In this document: positions 36,430 to 48,359 of the stretch, one piece after another
Layout of the letters: each line of letters begins with the position of its first letter
How positions within the stretch are numbered: the first letter of the stretch is position 1
DNA from: Eucommia ulmoides
Taxonomy: Eukaryota; Streptophyta; Magnoliopsida; Garryales; Eucommiaceae
DNA length: 64,000 nucleotides
Assembly: GCA_016647705.1 (NCBI GenBank)
Contig: CM028326.1
Coordinates: 27,218,901 to 27,282,900, forward strand
Reading direction: 5' to 3'
Made by a program: the position numbers and the translations under genes
Notes under the pieces: generated by a model
Database searches by the model: none
The model's input: only the letters and a program-made list of their open reading frames with translations
Told to the model about the DNA's origin: nothing

Positions 36430-39400
36430 CTGGATATAATCAATCAATGAGGAAAAAAATGAGTAAACATTTAATTAAAAAAATTATCAATCAATGAGGA
36501 AAAAAATGAGTAAACACTAAATTAAAAAAAAAAAAAAAGGAACGGTTATTATTATATGGTCCTCGATCTTTTATTACGTATTTTTTTCTTACTATTAGAA
36601 AAACTTATTATTACCAATTTCTTTTCAACTTATTTTGTTAGTCATTATCAATATTTTAGTTAATATTAACTAAGATAAAGAATACATATTTCAAATCTAG
36701 TTAACGTTAACTTGATAGATTCAATATAGTTAATACAAACTAAAGAAAAGAAAAATGAAGTGAAAATTACACTTATGTCCCTTCTATTTTATAATACTGG
36801 CATTAAGAGATACATGATAAATTACAAAAAATACTCCTAATTTAACGGCTTCCATCCAATTACTCTAACAGAAATTATGATTGGACCAGATTGAAACCAA
36901 ATTAAAATTTGAAGCACCAAACGTGCTACCTATGAAACCCTAAGATTCATTTAAACACCGACCCCTAACTTAAGGGACCAAAGTGCACTTCCCCCTTATT
37001 TTAAAAAGTTTTATGAGCAATTCTAGCCTTTTCTTCACCCTCATTCTCCTTCTCACCCAAATACTCAAGAATATACATATAACATAATATATAATTATAT
37101 ATATAATACACATGCATATATTTTGTAGATAAATTGTATGGTGAAAAGAAAGCGATTGAAAATGCTCATAAAATCCCCTAAAAAGTAGTTGGGTGCACGA
37201 TAATTGACTGTTTGTCATCCAAAGTATAATGGAGTTGTTGATATGGACTGAAGTGGGAGGATGTTATATTGTTATGTATCAAATTGCAACTATAGGGATC
37301 AAAGTGAGATAATGGTAAAACATTAGGGGCGCAAAGTGTCAAAACCCCTATTTTAAGAGCATTATTTAGTCTTTACCCACTTTTTTTTTTTAAAACCTTA
37401 CCAATATTTCAGTTGATTTTAGCTATGATATCAAATAAAAATGATAAAAATTATCAAGACTTATTTCCAAAAAATAAAATAAAATTGCAACTATAATATC
37501 ATGCAGTTGTATCACAGTCCAATGAAGTGAGGGTCCCACTCAAACGACATTGTTCGTGATGAGCGGGATCCACATCAGTAATGGGCAATGTGATTGGACG
37601 GTGATATGACATCATGCAGTATCACTGTTATAATGAATATTTTCTCCAAAAATCGAGGGGAAGAGTATGTTACGTACATCCAAGTTTGTTTGGAGCTCGG
37701 CATTGGCTTCCGGAGCGGGCATGGCGCGGCTAATCCTATCACGAACCCTAGCTTTTCGGTTTCCTTCAACAGCAGGAGCTTTACCGTTCAAACCCCTTTG
37801 CCTGTAGACAAGAATATTATGGTTTATTATTACCTATGTGGCTAAGAAGTTCTATGAAAACATGGGAATGGAAGATGGTAAAAACCTTCTGGCTTCTTCC
37901 TCTCTCAATTTTGCATCCATTTCTTTGCTAGGGGGATATTTCGGTAAGCTTGATGGCTCACAAGCGTAAGGTTCAGTCTTAAAGAACTGTTCACCGAGAG
38001 AAAATATGAATGACATGAATTTCCCCGAAAATTTGGAGCAGAAACAGAAATTAGGGAACAGGAAAACTTGTTTCCATTATGTTCCCAGATTTTTGTTTTA
38101 AAAACCTAAACGCCCTGTTTAGTAAAGAACCTTTTTTGGCTTAAAAGTAAAAAAGTAGCATTTGTTTAGCACTTTAAAAAAAAAAATACTTTTAAAAATC
38201 AAACTTATAAATATGATATTCTTTTAATCAATCAAGAGATCTTTTTTATCTCTAAGTTATGAAACTCATTTCTGAATTTGCTTTTGCTTTTAAGTAAAAG
38301 CACTTTTTTTAATTTAACTAACTCGTTTATTGTAGAAGGTAATGTTACCAAATGGTGCCTAAGCGAAACTGAGGAAGAATACTCACTTCACTATTTAAAG
38401 CTGCTGTAGCAGAACCTCGGCGATCGGGGTCGATTGAGAGAAGAGTTTCAATAAGAGGGAGAGAAGATGGCGGAAAATCCTTGAAAGTTTCCGCTATACA
38501 GCGCTTGTAAGGCTGCGGTTTAAATAGGGTAGCGTTTGGCAAACGGTATTTCTTCCAATATTCCTCTGATGGAGATCCACACAACTTGAATATCTTATGA
38601 AGTTGCTCAACCTAAGTAGCAAAAGAATCTTATAAAAAATAAAAAATAAAAATTGGACAGCAAGTACAATTTCACCAAGAACTATGGCAAACGAAGAGAC
38701 GAACAAAGCCCAGACTAAACTGAATTATAACCAAAATTATGAGGGACTGCTTGGTTCTGAATTCAAAAACAGTTTTTAAATAAGAAATGAAAAGTAATTA
38801 TTCTTTTTTTTTTTTTAAATAAGAAATGCTTAACATTAAAAAAGAGGTGAAGTGATGTGATTGATTGAGAATGTAGGGTGGTCTTGGACCTCTCTCAAGC
38901 CCAAAAGCTAGCTCATGCAACACTTATAACCTAACTACCAGTCCCTTCCACATCCGATGTGGGATAAACCAAACGATCTCTCCCCCCCCCCTCCCACATC
39001 GGGCCTTTGGTTGGCCAACCCTCGACCAATCTCTCCCTTTGTAGCTATTGAGCCAGAGTTATTGTCAGCTAGGCTCTGATACCACCGTCTTGGACCTCTC
39101 TCAACCCCCAAAAAATAGTTCATGAGGTGAGGCTCCTCTCACACTTATATCCTGATCACCAGCTCCTTCTACATCCGATGTGGGATAAACCCAACAACAC
39201 TTATAACTTGACCACTAACCCCTTCCACATCGATGTGGGATAAACTTAACAGATAGTTGTAAAAGTTGTTCTTGATTTACGTAGCAAAAGAAGTTGAATA
39301 TTTCTGTTCTTAAAAATAAAAAAAATAAATCCAAAACCTAGCCCAGACGGACCCTGAAATTTTTACAAGAACATTAATAACAAATAGAGATTCTTATGAA

Positions 39401-41986
39401 GGATTAACAGTCTGAATTTTTTCCTGGACTATTTAGAACCTCTATCTAATCTTGTCGGACGGCTAAAACCTTTTCTTTAGTGAAATAGATATCAAAGGTG
39501 GCCGTTTGTTTAGTTGGTGTTTGTTTCGTGTTTCTGCTCCCAAATTCTTTTTTCTGTTCCCAGAATACTTGGAACAGAAATAGAAATCAGGAAATGATTC
39601 TGTTCTATTCCCAAAAAATATGTTCTAAATATCTGAGAACATGACATAAACATATCTTTTTTGTTTCTATTATCCGGGAACACAAACACTAAAGAAACAG
39701 CACCAAGTTGTTTTAATCTCCAACAGCAAAACGCATGGCTTAAACGCTACCCATTAAAAGACCACCAATATCATCACCCAAAACAAAAGTCAACCTCAAA
39801 TATGACGACAATCAAGAACAAAGACCATTGTTCAGCCGAATCAAAAAACAAAAAGGCGAAAAAAATCAGTACCTCTGTTCGTCCAGGCATTATCGGTTTC
39901 CCAGAAAGTAACTCAGCCAAAATGCATCCAGCACTCCAAAGATCAACACCGACACTATAGTACATGGCTCCAAGCAGAAGCTCGGGGGGACGGTACCAAA
40001 GTGTGACTACTCGACTAGTCATGGGTTGTTTGCGGTCGGGATCATAGAAAGAAGCGAGTCCAAAATCAGCTATTTTGAGAGTTCCTTCATCGTCAATAAG
40101 CAAATTTGATCCCTTGATATCACGATGTAGAATACCATTCTTGTGGCAATGCTCAAGACCCGATAGTAATTGCTTCATGTAGCATTTGACCTACCATATC
40201 ACATGTTTATTTGTAAATCATCCGATCAAATATAATAGGCGTCTTTCATTTCTGTTTTTTTATTTTTTATTTTTTCGGAAACAAAAAATTCAACCACTAC
40301 CCTTTTAACACCCAGTTCTAATATTATACTTTTATTATTTTATAAATTTAATTTTAATTTTATCCTTAATATTTTTATTTATTCTTTCTCTACAGACTTT
40401 CTCTATCACATATTCATTCATTCAATAAACATAATTATTCTCTCTCTTTTTCAATGTCATATTTCAAACTGTTACATGACATCAGTTTAATTTTTCTATT
40501 TTTTTATGCATTATTAATAGATATTCACTCTTTTCATAGTTTCTCAATACTAAGCCAAACGACTATTCACAATTTTCAAAAATTGTTTTTGAAATTTTCG
40601 AAAACTGATTTTGAAAACAAAACCAACGACACCAATATATCGACATATAACCGAGGCCGGAAACAGAGAATCAAACAAAGGGTAGTAATGCTTAAAAAGG
40701 CCAACAATAGAAAACCATTTGAAGGAGCAAAAGAAATGAAAAATGAGAAAGAACACGCCATCTATTATGAGAAGACACATATTCTCTAGCCACTATACTC
40801 TGTGAATTGTACGCGCGTGCGTGTATGTGAAATTTCATCAAATTAACACACCAAAAAAAGAGCAAAAAAGAAAAAGTAAACTTGATCATAGCTCCATCAT
40901 AACCATAAAAATGCACCATAGGATACCTACACCATTAGGTATGGGACAATGCCCTAGAAAAGGCCTAACAGTTACATCAGAAATCATGGCAAAAGAAGAA
41001 AAAAAACAAGAAGACAAATACAGCTACAGAGGATGAGAATCATAACTATTGCATTATGACCCTTTTTAATTATGTGCTAAAGGAAGAAGAAGAACATGCA
41101 AAATTCAGATAGCATTCTTTAATCTAATAATTATGAGCAAAAAAACAGAATGAATTATTTCCCCTTTTGCTCCACAAGTATAATACCATTTCTATGAAAA
41201 ATTACACCTAATTAACCCACAAATTAACATTAAATCAGCTTGGAAAATGAGTTGAATTTAGAGAAAATCACCTGGGGTTCTGTGAATTTGACCCCTTGAA
41301 CGGCTGCGAGGCCGGCGAGATCATGCTCCATGTATTCGAATACAAGGTAAAGAGAACAAGACATTCTTGATGTGACCAATCCCTCCAGCTTAATTACATT
41401 GGGATGATTCAGCTTTTTCAGAACGAGTATTTCTCTAGCCATGAATTTCACACTCTCTGGTTCTGAGTTATCGAATCTGACCTTCTTCAATGCAACAATC
41501 TTCCCGGTGATCAAATCCCTAGCTTTGTACACATTGCTATACGTCCCTTGTCCAATCTGAACAACAATCAAGGCAAATCACTGTAAAATCAGTACCGATT
41601 AGATTGTGTGTGCGAGTGAAGTAGAGGCGCGTGTATGGGGTTTTCTGATTGCGTGCCTTATCGAGTTTTTCGAAGGTGTTGGCGCGGCGAGGGGTCCAAT
41701 CTTTGATGGCGTCACCGGCGTACTCGGAAAGCCACGACGGCCAACCTTTGGTGGTCTGAAGAGAATACTCCGGATTGGATTTTCGCCTGTCCAGCGCCGC
41801 GAAGTCGGCCGAATGCCGGATCTTCTCCCGCTCCCTCTCGACTCCGTTTTTACGAACCCTAACACCGTTCTCAACCGCGGCCGAGGGTCCGTCCAAACTT
41901 CGCCGAGACTCCCGAGGTACCAGATGTCTCCGTCGGGTTTCACGCCGGCCATCCCCGCCGGTACTCGTGCCGAGAACGCAGCCCAT
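36094..41986 (-). CDS. CDK-like Ser/Thr protein kinase, At1g54610-like; seven exons, 572 aa
   Basis: Exons (minus strand): 41986-41657, 41556-41272, 40190-39873, 38611-38387, 37986-37886, 37801-37678, 36429-36094; they join in frame. I chose the ATG at 41986, not 42004, because it gives Met-Gly-Cys, the N-myristoylation/palmitoylation start usual in this family; the protein is probably membrane-attached. Residues 1-100 are Arg/Ser-rich, with the family motif GWPSWLSEYAGDAI. Kinase domain ~105-389: glycine loop GQGTYSNV 112-119, Lys134, helix-C Glu152, HRDIKGSN 227-234 (Asp229), DFG 247-249, and RPPE 272-275 where classical CDKs have RAPE. All catalytic residues are present, so activity is expected. 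The tail has YPPSKEMDAKLREEEAR and the conserved ANAKSKSEKFPPPHQDG at the start of exon 7, then a basic C-terminus. The family includes Arabidopsis At1g54610 and relatives; substrates are mostly unknown. Gene identity is very likely; orthology to a single Arabidopsis gene is not claimed. Confidence 0.93.
37678..37801 (-). CDS. Kinase exon 6 (residues 420-461)
   Basis: After acceptor CTACAG the first base G completes the split Arg codon. The frame then reads through RVRDRISRAMPAPEANAEL to LQTNLD and ends at donor GTACGT in phase 0. The intron before it is only 84 bp. PAPEANAELQ is a family signature. Confidence 0.94.
37886..37986 (-). CDS. Kinase exon 5 (residues 387-420, split codon)
   Basis: A 101-bp exon found by searching for the expected family sequence. 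After acceptor AACAG it reads FFKTEPYACEPSSLPKYPP and continues to EEEAR, ending two bases into an Arg codon (AG) at donor GTTTTT. Its phase is completed by exon 6. Confidence 0.93.
38387..38611 (-). CDS. Kinase exon 4 (residues 312-386)
   Basis: Acceptor ACTTAG before GTTGAGCAAC, donor GAA|GTGAGT. Encodes VEQLHKIFKLCGSPSEEYW and the C-lobe through LIETLLSIDPDRRG, which ends the catalytic domain. Reading through the donor adds a false tail, so the open frame runs past the exon. Confidence 0.95.
38881..39253 (-). mobile_element. TRIM retrotransposon in kinase intron 3
   Basis: On the minus strand an LTR of about 110 bp starts TGTTGGGTTTATCCCACATC (39196) and ends in GAGAGAGGTCCAAGAC. A primer-binding site TGGTATCAGAGCC (39084-39072) follows, matching the 3' end of initiator tRNA-Met. 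Then come about 95 bp of internal sequence, a purine-rich tract (GGGAGGGGGGGGGAGAGA, ~38980-38995) and a second LTR copy down to ~38881. A third partial LTR start (TGTTAAGTTTATCCCACATC) sits at 39253-39197. There is no coding capacity, as in TRIMs. Transcript effects on the kinase are unknown. Confidence 0.8.
39873..40190 (-). CDS. Kinase exon 3 (residues 206-311)
   Basis: Acceptor GGTAG before GTCAAATGC, donor GAG|GTACTG, phase 0. Encodes the catalytic loop HRDIKGSN, DFGLASF, the activation segment TSRVVTLWYRPPELLLGA and the start of the C-lobe up to GRTE. The plus-strand ORF over part of it is a shadow. Confidence 0.96.
41272..41556 (-). CDS. Kinase exon 2 (residues 111-205)
   Basis: Acceptor GTTCAG before ATTGGACAAGG, donor CAG|GTGATT, phase 0 at both ends. 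Encodes the glycine loop, catalytic Lys134, the PSTAIRE-equivalent helix PESVKFMAREI (143-153) and the hinge FEYMEHDL. Confidence 0.95.
41657..41986 (-). CDS. Kinase exon 1 (residues 1-110)
   Basis: GC-rich exon encoding the acylation signal and basic leader up to FEKLDK. The family sequence continues with IGQGTY at exon 2, which fixes the end at AAG (41657). The next two bases are GC, not GT, giving a GC-AG intron of 100 bp. No usable GT lies near. The plus-strand ORFs of 167 and 118 codons over this exon are shadows of its high GC content. Confidence 0.88.
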
Positions 41987-42317
41987 GGATTGGGAACGAA
42001 TCACTGGATTGACGGAGGAAATCCAAAAAAAAAAACAGTTGGCCTTAGCTTCCCATCCGGGTCTTGTTGCGAAAGGAAGGCGGTATTCCGGCGAAGGCCG
42101 ATCGGATAAATCGGCTGGCAGGTACAGCTAAGGGAACTGACAATACTGATCCTGCATTTAATGGGTTTGTTGTTGAAGTCGGTAAACCAGTTATTTAAAT
42201 ACCAATGGTGGTTTTCAGAGCGAAGCAGCGAGTGTACGGAGGAGAAAAGCGGGCAGTTGGGTTGGAGTTACTGAGGGAGCACGTTCAAGTGCGTATTGTG
42301 TGTGTGAGAGAGAGATG

Positions 42318-42337
42318 CAGATATATATATCTATAGC
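42318..42337 (-). promoter_or_regulatory. Putative TATA box and start region of the kinase gene
   Basis: On the minus strand CTATAGATATATATATCTGC is followed about 25-35 bp later by CTCTCTCTCACACACACA, a CT-rich stretch typical of plant transcription starts and 5' leaders. The leader to the ATG at 41986 would be about 300 bp. Inference from motif and position. Confidence 0.4.
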
Positions 42338-42344
42338 TGAGAGA

Positions 42345-45300
42345 GTTTTCTCTGTAGAAGTGAAAAAAGGAGATTCAGTTACAAATTTTAGAAAGGAAAA
42401 AAAAAAAAAAAAAAAGGCTAAATTAAAGTTGAAGAGGTCTTCGCTTGGATCTTTTGCTTGCGTCACCAGTTAAGTCATTGAATTTCCCTTAAATTACATT
42501 ATTGCCACTGCATTCAAAAAGCCAAAAAATCAAAACCAAAACCAAAATTAGACTCTTTGCCCTTAAAATTTTGGATGAGTGTTTCAATGATCACTATAGT
42601 TCGCAAAGGTTTCATTTTCGTTTCAACTTGGTTCAATTAAAAATAGAGTTAAGATATTTAAACGAAAAAAGACACACGTCTAAGTAATTTTTTATCATTT
42701 CTAGAAAGAGTACACATAAACTTTCGCCCGAAGTTTTTCCTAATATCAATGATTGAAAGTATATAGAGTTTTACAAAGATAATCGAGTAAGAGTAAAATT
42801 TTGCATATGATCTTTTCAGTTAAAATTTGTTATCTTACTTTTGATTGGACCAAAGTCAAATTCAAATGAAAACTCAAGAGATAAATATGTTACTTTGTAA
42901 ATCACAAAAACAATCAATTAAACTTCCGATCCAAACTTTAGGGGTTAAAAATGAAAATTTTCCAATAAAAATATTAGGCATCATAAAAATTTATTATATT
43001 ATAGATACTTTTGCAAACTTTAACTATGAATATGGTGGTTCACTTAAATTTGAATGCAAAAATGTTGTGTTTTTGTGTTTGATTTTCAATGTGTTGTATT
43101 TGATTTCAATTTAAATATGATATTTATTTTATTTCAACTTAAATTTGGTATTTTTTGTAACAGTTTTCAACATAATAGAATTAATTTCAACTTTTAATAT
43201 TCAAAGATGTAATCGGCTACACTACGTTAAAAAATCAAATTGAAATCAATAACACTGCATTGAAAATCAAGTTGAAATAAACTGTCATGTTTTTAAGATC
43301 AACTAAATAAAGTTAAAATCAATTACGCGTTTTAAAGTGAAATCAACTACATCACGTTGAAAATCAAGTTCAAATTAAATAATCTTTTTTTGAAAATCAC
43401 AAGTTTCCTGAGGTCTTCTTCGGATCAGTTCTGAAGAAGTCTCAGCCAATTTTAGATTTTTCAAAGCCTCAAGTTGAAATCAACCACATTACTATAAAAA
43501 TCAATTGAACCACCAATAACTCAAATTAAAATCTACATAACCGACTCTAGAACCACAGTCATAGATTTCAAATTGATTGTCTTGACAAGACAATTATGAA
43601 TATTTAATTTTTTTTTATTCATCGATTTTTTAACGTGCAACTAAATACAATTTTTTTTTTTATGGATTTTTAATTTTTAAATTATGATTTCATTACATAT
43701 GTAAAGGTGACTAACATATTTTTGCTAATATTAATGTAAAATTTGATTTTTCTTGAAATCAATTTTCAATATTGTGTAAATTCTTTGTTGAAATCAATTT
43801 TTCCTTCAAATAAGACACTCTAATTAGTTATTCTTTAACATAATTGATCAAAATCTCTCAACCAAGAAAGATTTTTAAATTATCACATTTTCTTTTGGAC
43901 CCAATTATTGCATACCAATGCCATCCACTTGTTCTACTCAGCTTTCAATTATCACATTATTTGAGCCATGCAATGAGATATTTCCATCATATAAATAAAA
44001 TATTTACCGTAAGATTTGTTCGGACTAAGCTACGGGTACCTCAACTAATTACCTTCTCGCACAATATTAAGAACGTACTCCAAAATTATTTATATTTTGG
44101 AATTAATATAACAAACTAAATTTGGCAATTTTCATTGCAATATTACACTTCAAAAAATGTAACATGGTGCTTAGTGTACACGGTGGTGGTCATGGTTGGG
44201 TTGGACCTTATTGGGGTAATTACTATTTTCATAAGGTTCGAATCCGGGTCCAACCCAGAGATCAGGCTTAACTCATAGCGCCTTTAAAAATATTCGGGTT
44301 AGTCATACCCAACCTAGAAAAGGCTTTCTTTCTTTTTTGTGATTTAGTAGCCCCAAGGCTTATACAGTATATCAAACTATCTGCACAATAATTTTTTTCC
44401 TGAAAAGTCTATTTCATAAATAGATAAATATTTCCTGATAAAATTGCCATTAATTTATTCCTGCTACAATCAATGTTCACCACCACCATCGCTGTAGCAA
44501 CAAAAATCACCATCACTAAGACCACTGTTTATCACAACAAACATTCACTACCATCACAATCACCGTTAATCAATACACACATTCACCACCACTGTCACGT
44601 CGACCAACGCTCCATTTCATATAAAACAAACAAAAACATTGGATCAAACAAATAACAAAATTTTGAAAATCAAAATATAATAATAAATATGCGGAAACAA
44701 AATCCAAACAACAATAATTAAAAAAAAAAAAAACATAATTTTACATAACTAAAATAAAATTATGCAAAACTGCAACAAATTCATGAAAAGTTGCAACAAA
44801 GAACGTTAAATTATAGTAAAGACACAATAAATTGTTCAGATCTGGAAAAATATTATGCAAATATGGGAAGCAAAAAAATAAGGTCGGGGGAGGGAGAGAG
44901 AGAGAATGGAGTAGGGACAGAATTTGTTTCTCCTCCCATCAGAATTTGCAAAAAATTAAAAAAAAAAAAAAAAAAAAATGCAATTTGATATCTAAAACGC
45001 AGCAAGTCAAATGGTGGCACGATTTGAAACAAACTAGGTCTAGATTTTTTAGATTTGAAATGTAGATAGATAGTGTCACAGCAGCAACAACGGTGCTGCC
45101 AACGCAATGGATGTGGTAATGGTCGTCGAGTGGTGGTGGAGCCTAGAGGGGATGGATGATTGCTAAGGTGTTGAGTTTTTTCTTTAATAAAATATAAAAT
45201 GGAGTTTTCTTCTTTCTTTTTTTTTTTTTTTTTACAAAATATGTTTCTTAAAGTTTTTTTTTTTTTTTTTTTTGATCGGTTTCATTTGTCATTTATTATT

Positions 45301-45770
45301 AAAAATTGAATTCTCTCTAAAAGTTCTTTCAATTTTATTTTTTAATGTGTTAATTTTTTTATATATATAAAATGAAAAATAAATTATTTTCAAATGTATA
45401 TGTACTAATTATATAATATGTTTAAATAATTATAATTATTTGGCATATAAAATTAAAATTTGAAGAAATGCCTTCATAAAATTGGATTAAATTTACATGA
45501 AACTTAAATTGGTTTCATGGTAAAAAAAAATTAAATTGATTTATTTGAAATATTCAAATATGCAATGAAGAGTAGGCCATGGGGGGTATGCTTTGAGTTG
45601 AAGCCACCCACCAACTTTGCCAAACCCATTTATGGATTGAATCTTCTGCATTTATTAGAGTCAATTCACAAATTCAGCATACGCTACTTCTCAAATCCTC
45701 TAGATAATTAAAGGGAATAAAAAAATAATAATAATTTCAAATATAGAGATGATAAGTTAAAGATAGAGAA
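42345..45770. other. Intergenic DNA upstream of the kinase gene
   Basis: AT-rich, no gene seen. 43180-43500 repeats words such as AAAATCAAGTTGAAAT many times. 44470-44600 is rich in CACCACCATCA-like words and has a loose inverse counterpart (GGTGGTGG) at 45125-45145. Long A or T runs occur at 44957-44978, 45219-45233 and 45257-45273. ORFs of 60-91 codons here lack domains. Confidence 0.4.
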
Positions 45771-45771
45771 A

Positions 45772-46080
45772 ATTATATTTTTGGTCCCTTAAGTATAGGA
45801 CGGGTGTTTATGTGGACTTTGAAGGTTGTCAAATTATATATTTTGTCCTTCAAATTTTATATTTATTTCAATAGAACAAAATTAAAAACGTTATTAGTGT
45901 TTTTGAATGGAAAATGGAGATTGCTCTACAAGGTGACCTTCTAATGGGAATATTTTCGTCATTTATCACTTCACTAAACCTCAAATATTTTTTCTTGATC
46001 TTTTTTAACAACGATTCTTTCGAAGAATCAGAGAGAAAGAAGGATATGTGTAGACAAAAAATTATTTTTCATTCAAAATC
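45772..46080 (+). mobile_element. MITE-like repeat, copy 1 (right end missing)
   Basis: Starts GAAAATTATATTTTTGGTCC and shares its interior with the copy at 46664-47078 (GTCAAATTATA, GACCTTCTAATGGGAATATT, TTTTCGTC). The right inverted end is not recognisable. The 65-codon ORF at 45914-46111 is this repeat read through. Confidence 0.6.
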
Positions 46081-46224
46081 ACTGATCATGTTGATGATTT
46101 TGCAAAATTGAAACAAATGTGGAACTCGAAAGATCAAATATTTTAATCATATAAATTTAAAAATTCAAATTTAAATTTTAAATATTTGTATACCACATTT
46201 TTCCATGATGAACTTTGAGAAGTA

Positions 46225-46255
<31 letters not shown>

Positions 46256-46663
46256 GGTTTTATGATAAGGGGTGTGTTTGGGTCACTTTACGTGCACTTG
46301 ACTAATTACATCTTCGTGAGATTTTAAGGGCGCATTTTTCCATATCAATTTGGTACATTCAGGATTAAATTTAAAATAAATTTAATTTAAAAATATTTTA
46401 TTAAAAAATTGAATCCTAATTAATAAGGGAAGAAGGCATGAAAAGTTATTCAAGTGAAAGGTAATACTTTTAATATGCCCATTTATTTATACACCCCGAA
46501 AGACCCCAACAAACTTTGTTCTCCTTTTCTTGAATCACCCTTCTCATGATAAAAGTCGTTGGACCCAATATGATTGGCCATCTTTTAAAAAAATTAAAAA
46601 ATAAAAAATAAAAAATAAAAGGAACTCTTCTCAATCGAAAATTAGGAAATAAAAGTACCAAAA

Positions 46664-47078
46664 AAAAATTACATTTTTCTGGTAACCCTAAACTATAAGG
46701 TGGGTGGGTATATGGACTGTAAAATTTGTCAAATTATACATTTGATCCTTTAAATTTTATAAAATTTAAAATGTTATTAATGATTTTAGATAGAAAATAG
46801 ATTGTGCTCAACACGTGATCTTCTAGTAGGAATATTTTCGTCTCAATTATTTCACTAAATCTAAGACGTTTTTCTTTAACCTTTCTCAAACAATGATTCG
46901 TTAGAAATATGAAAAAGAAGGTTGAATCGATATTATGAAGAAAAAAAATTGTGAGTTTAGGAGAGTGATGATAGTAAGAAAAAATTCCCCATTAGAATGC
47001 CATGGGTTGAGTGACAAACCTCAAAGTCCACATAACGCCCAACCTATACTTCAGGGACCAAAAATGTAATTTTCCCCA
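46664..47078 (+). mobile_element. MITE-like repeat, copy 2, with inverted ends
   Basis: The left end AAAATTACATTTTTCTGG...ATATGGACTGTAAAATTTG (46664-46735) is matched by the reverse complement of 47010-47078 (AAAATTACATTTTTGGTCCC...TATGTGGACTTTGAGG). Inverted ends are ~70 bp and the interior ~275 bp. No transposase. No TSD could be fixed, so the superfamily is open. Confidence 0.65.
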
Positions 47079-47412
47079 AAGAAAAAGGAACTATTTCCTT
47101 TTCTTTTGGGTTAATTTCACCGTTAGTCCTTAAAGTTTGAAGTTGGTGCCATTTTACTGCTTGATGTTTCCAATTTTTAATCAAGTTTATAAAGTTTTAA
47201 AATATTTTCGATTGATCCTTAGGGGTTAGAGAACAATAATTTTTTTTTCTTTAATTGTGAACCCTTCGATATACATATGGAGTTATAAACTTAATTTGAA
47301 TCTTCAACAAATATTTTAAGTTTAGTTTGACTCTTTTTTGGGGTGCTTCTCATTTTGAAAAAGAAAAGTTCGTCAACGTGTGTTCGGTAATCAATTTTTC
47401 AAAATTGGTTAC

Positions 47413-48010
47413 TAATGAACTCAAAACTTGGTTTATCAAATATGGTCCTCGAAATCTGGAAGGCAGGTCCTCCCAAAACAATGCACTGTGGATGAGTCTG
47501 CTGACATAACACGACCAGTGTGAGAATCCATCATCTTTTTGCTAGGAGAATATGTGCTTGTGAATGCGTACCTGGGCAGACCCACGTTCTAGTATTTGTA
47601 GATGGGGGGAAGACTTGTTTGAAAAATCTTCCCTAATTTATCGCCAACTTCCTTCGATTCCTTGGATTTGGGCGAATTTGGGCTTAATGGACAGTTACCC
47701 CCGGTATGGTAATGGAACATTTCTTATAAGTAGCGAGCGGTTGTAAAGTTTCCCAAGCTCGTGACGTGGACCAAGGTTGAAGGTAGCAGGTAGTGTTCGG
47801 TACCACCGAGTAAAGGCTTATGCTGGTCGGGAATAAATGCTTGCTCAGTAAGGTGGCATATTTGATAGTCCCTTTGGCACCGAGCAATAGTATGAACTGT
47901 CGGTGGGTTCAGTTTGGGGCACATGTCGGGCACGTGCATCTTATATTCAATATTTAGACCCACGAAGTGCACTACATATCAAGCGTTGAAGCTAATCTAG
48001 GAAAAAATCA
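47413..48010 (-). repeat. 3' LTR of the Tat element
   Basis: Counterpart of 62552-63215, about 80 percent identical by eye and slightly shorter. The minus-strand ORFs at 47684-47972 and their counterparts at 62886-63175 are similar only because the LTRs are copies; coding is not implied. Confidence 0.75.
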
Positions 48011-48359
48011 TAATCAGATGCCCTATATTCTTGAGGCTTGAGATGAGATGGGCTCAGGAATACCTTTTTATTGGACGTGGTCGAGGTATTCTAAGCAATA
48101 CGGTTAGGCGGACGATGATTGGTTGCATTTGTTTCAATTGCGGCGCCTCATCAAAATTTTAAACAGTTGTGTCATTTCAAGGTTTGAGCACAAAAGACTG
48201 CGGTGCCTCAAATGTATGGCATGAATGCAATGATCACACCATAATTGCCCCTTTCCGAGAGTAATTATCACCAACTAGGGTTGATGTCATCATCTATTGT
48301 CTAACGGTTAGTCCCATTAATCTTCTAAAGTCTCTCTTGCCCAAAGATAAAATGTTCAT

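Noticed and set aside
36780..37370. Possible MITE in kinase intron 6
   Set aside because: Phrases like AAGGGACCAAAGTGCACTT and GGGATCAAAGTGAG are suggestive, but they do not form inverted ends and no TSD was found.
41606..42131. Plus-strand ORFs of 167 and 118 codons
   Set aside because: Antisense shadows of GC-rich kinase exon 1, whose minus-strand frame encodes conserved family sequence.
44220..44250. tRNA-like B-box (GGTTCGAATCC) near 44237
   Set aside because: No matching A-box at the right distance, no cloverleaf and no 3' tail or TSD for a SINE; a single short match is expected by chance.
47684..47972. Similar minus-strand ORFs in both LTRs of the Tat element (also 62886-63175)
   Set aside because: Similarity follows from the LTRs being copies; frames are not kept equally and no domain is seen.
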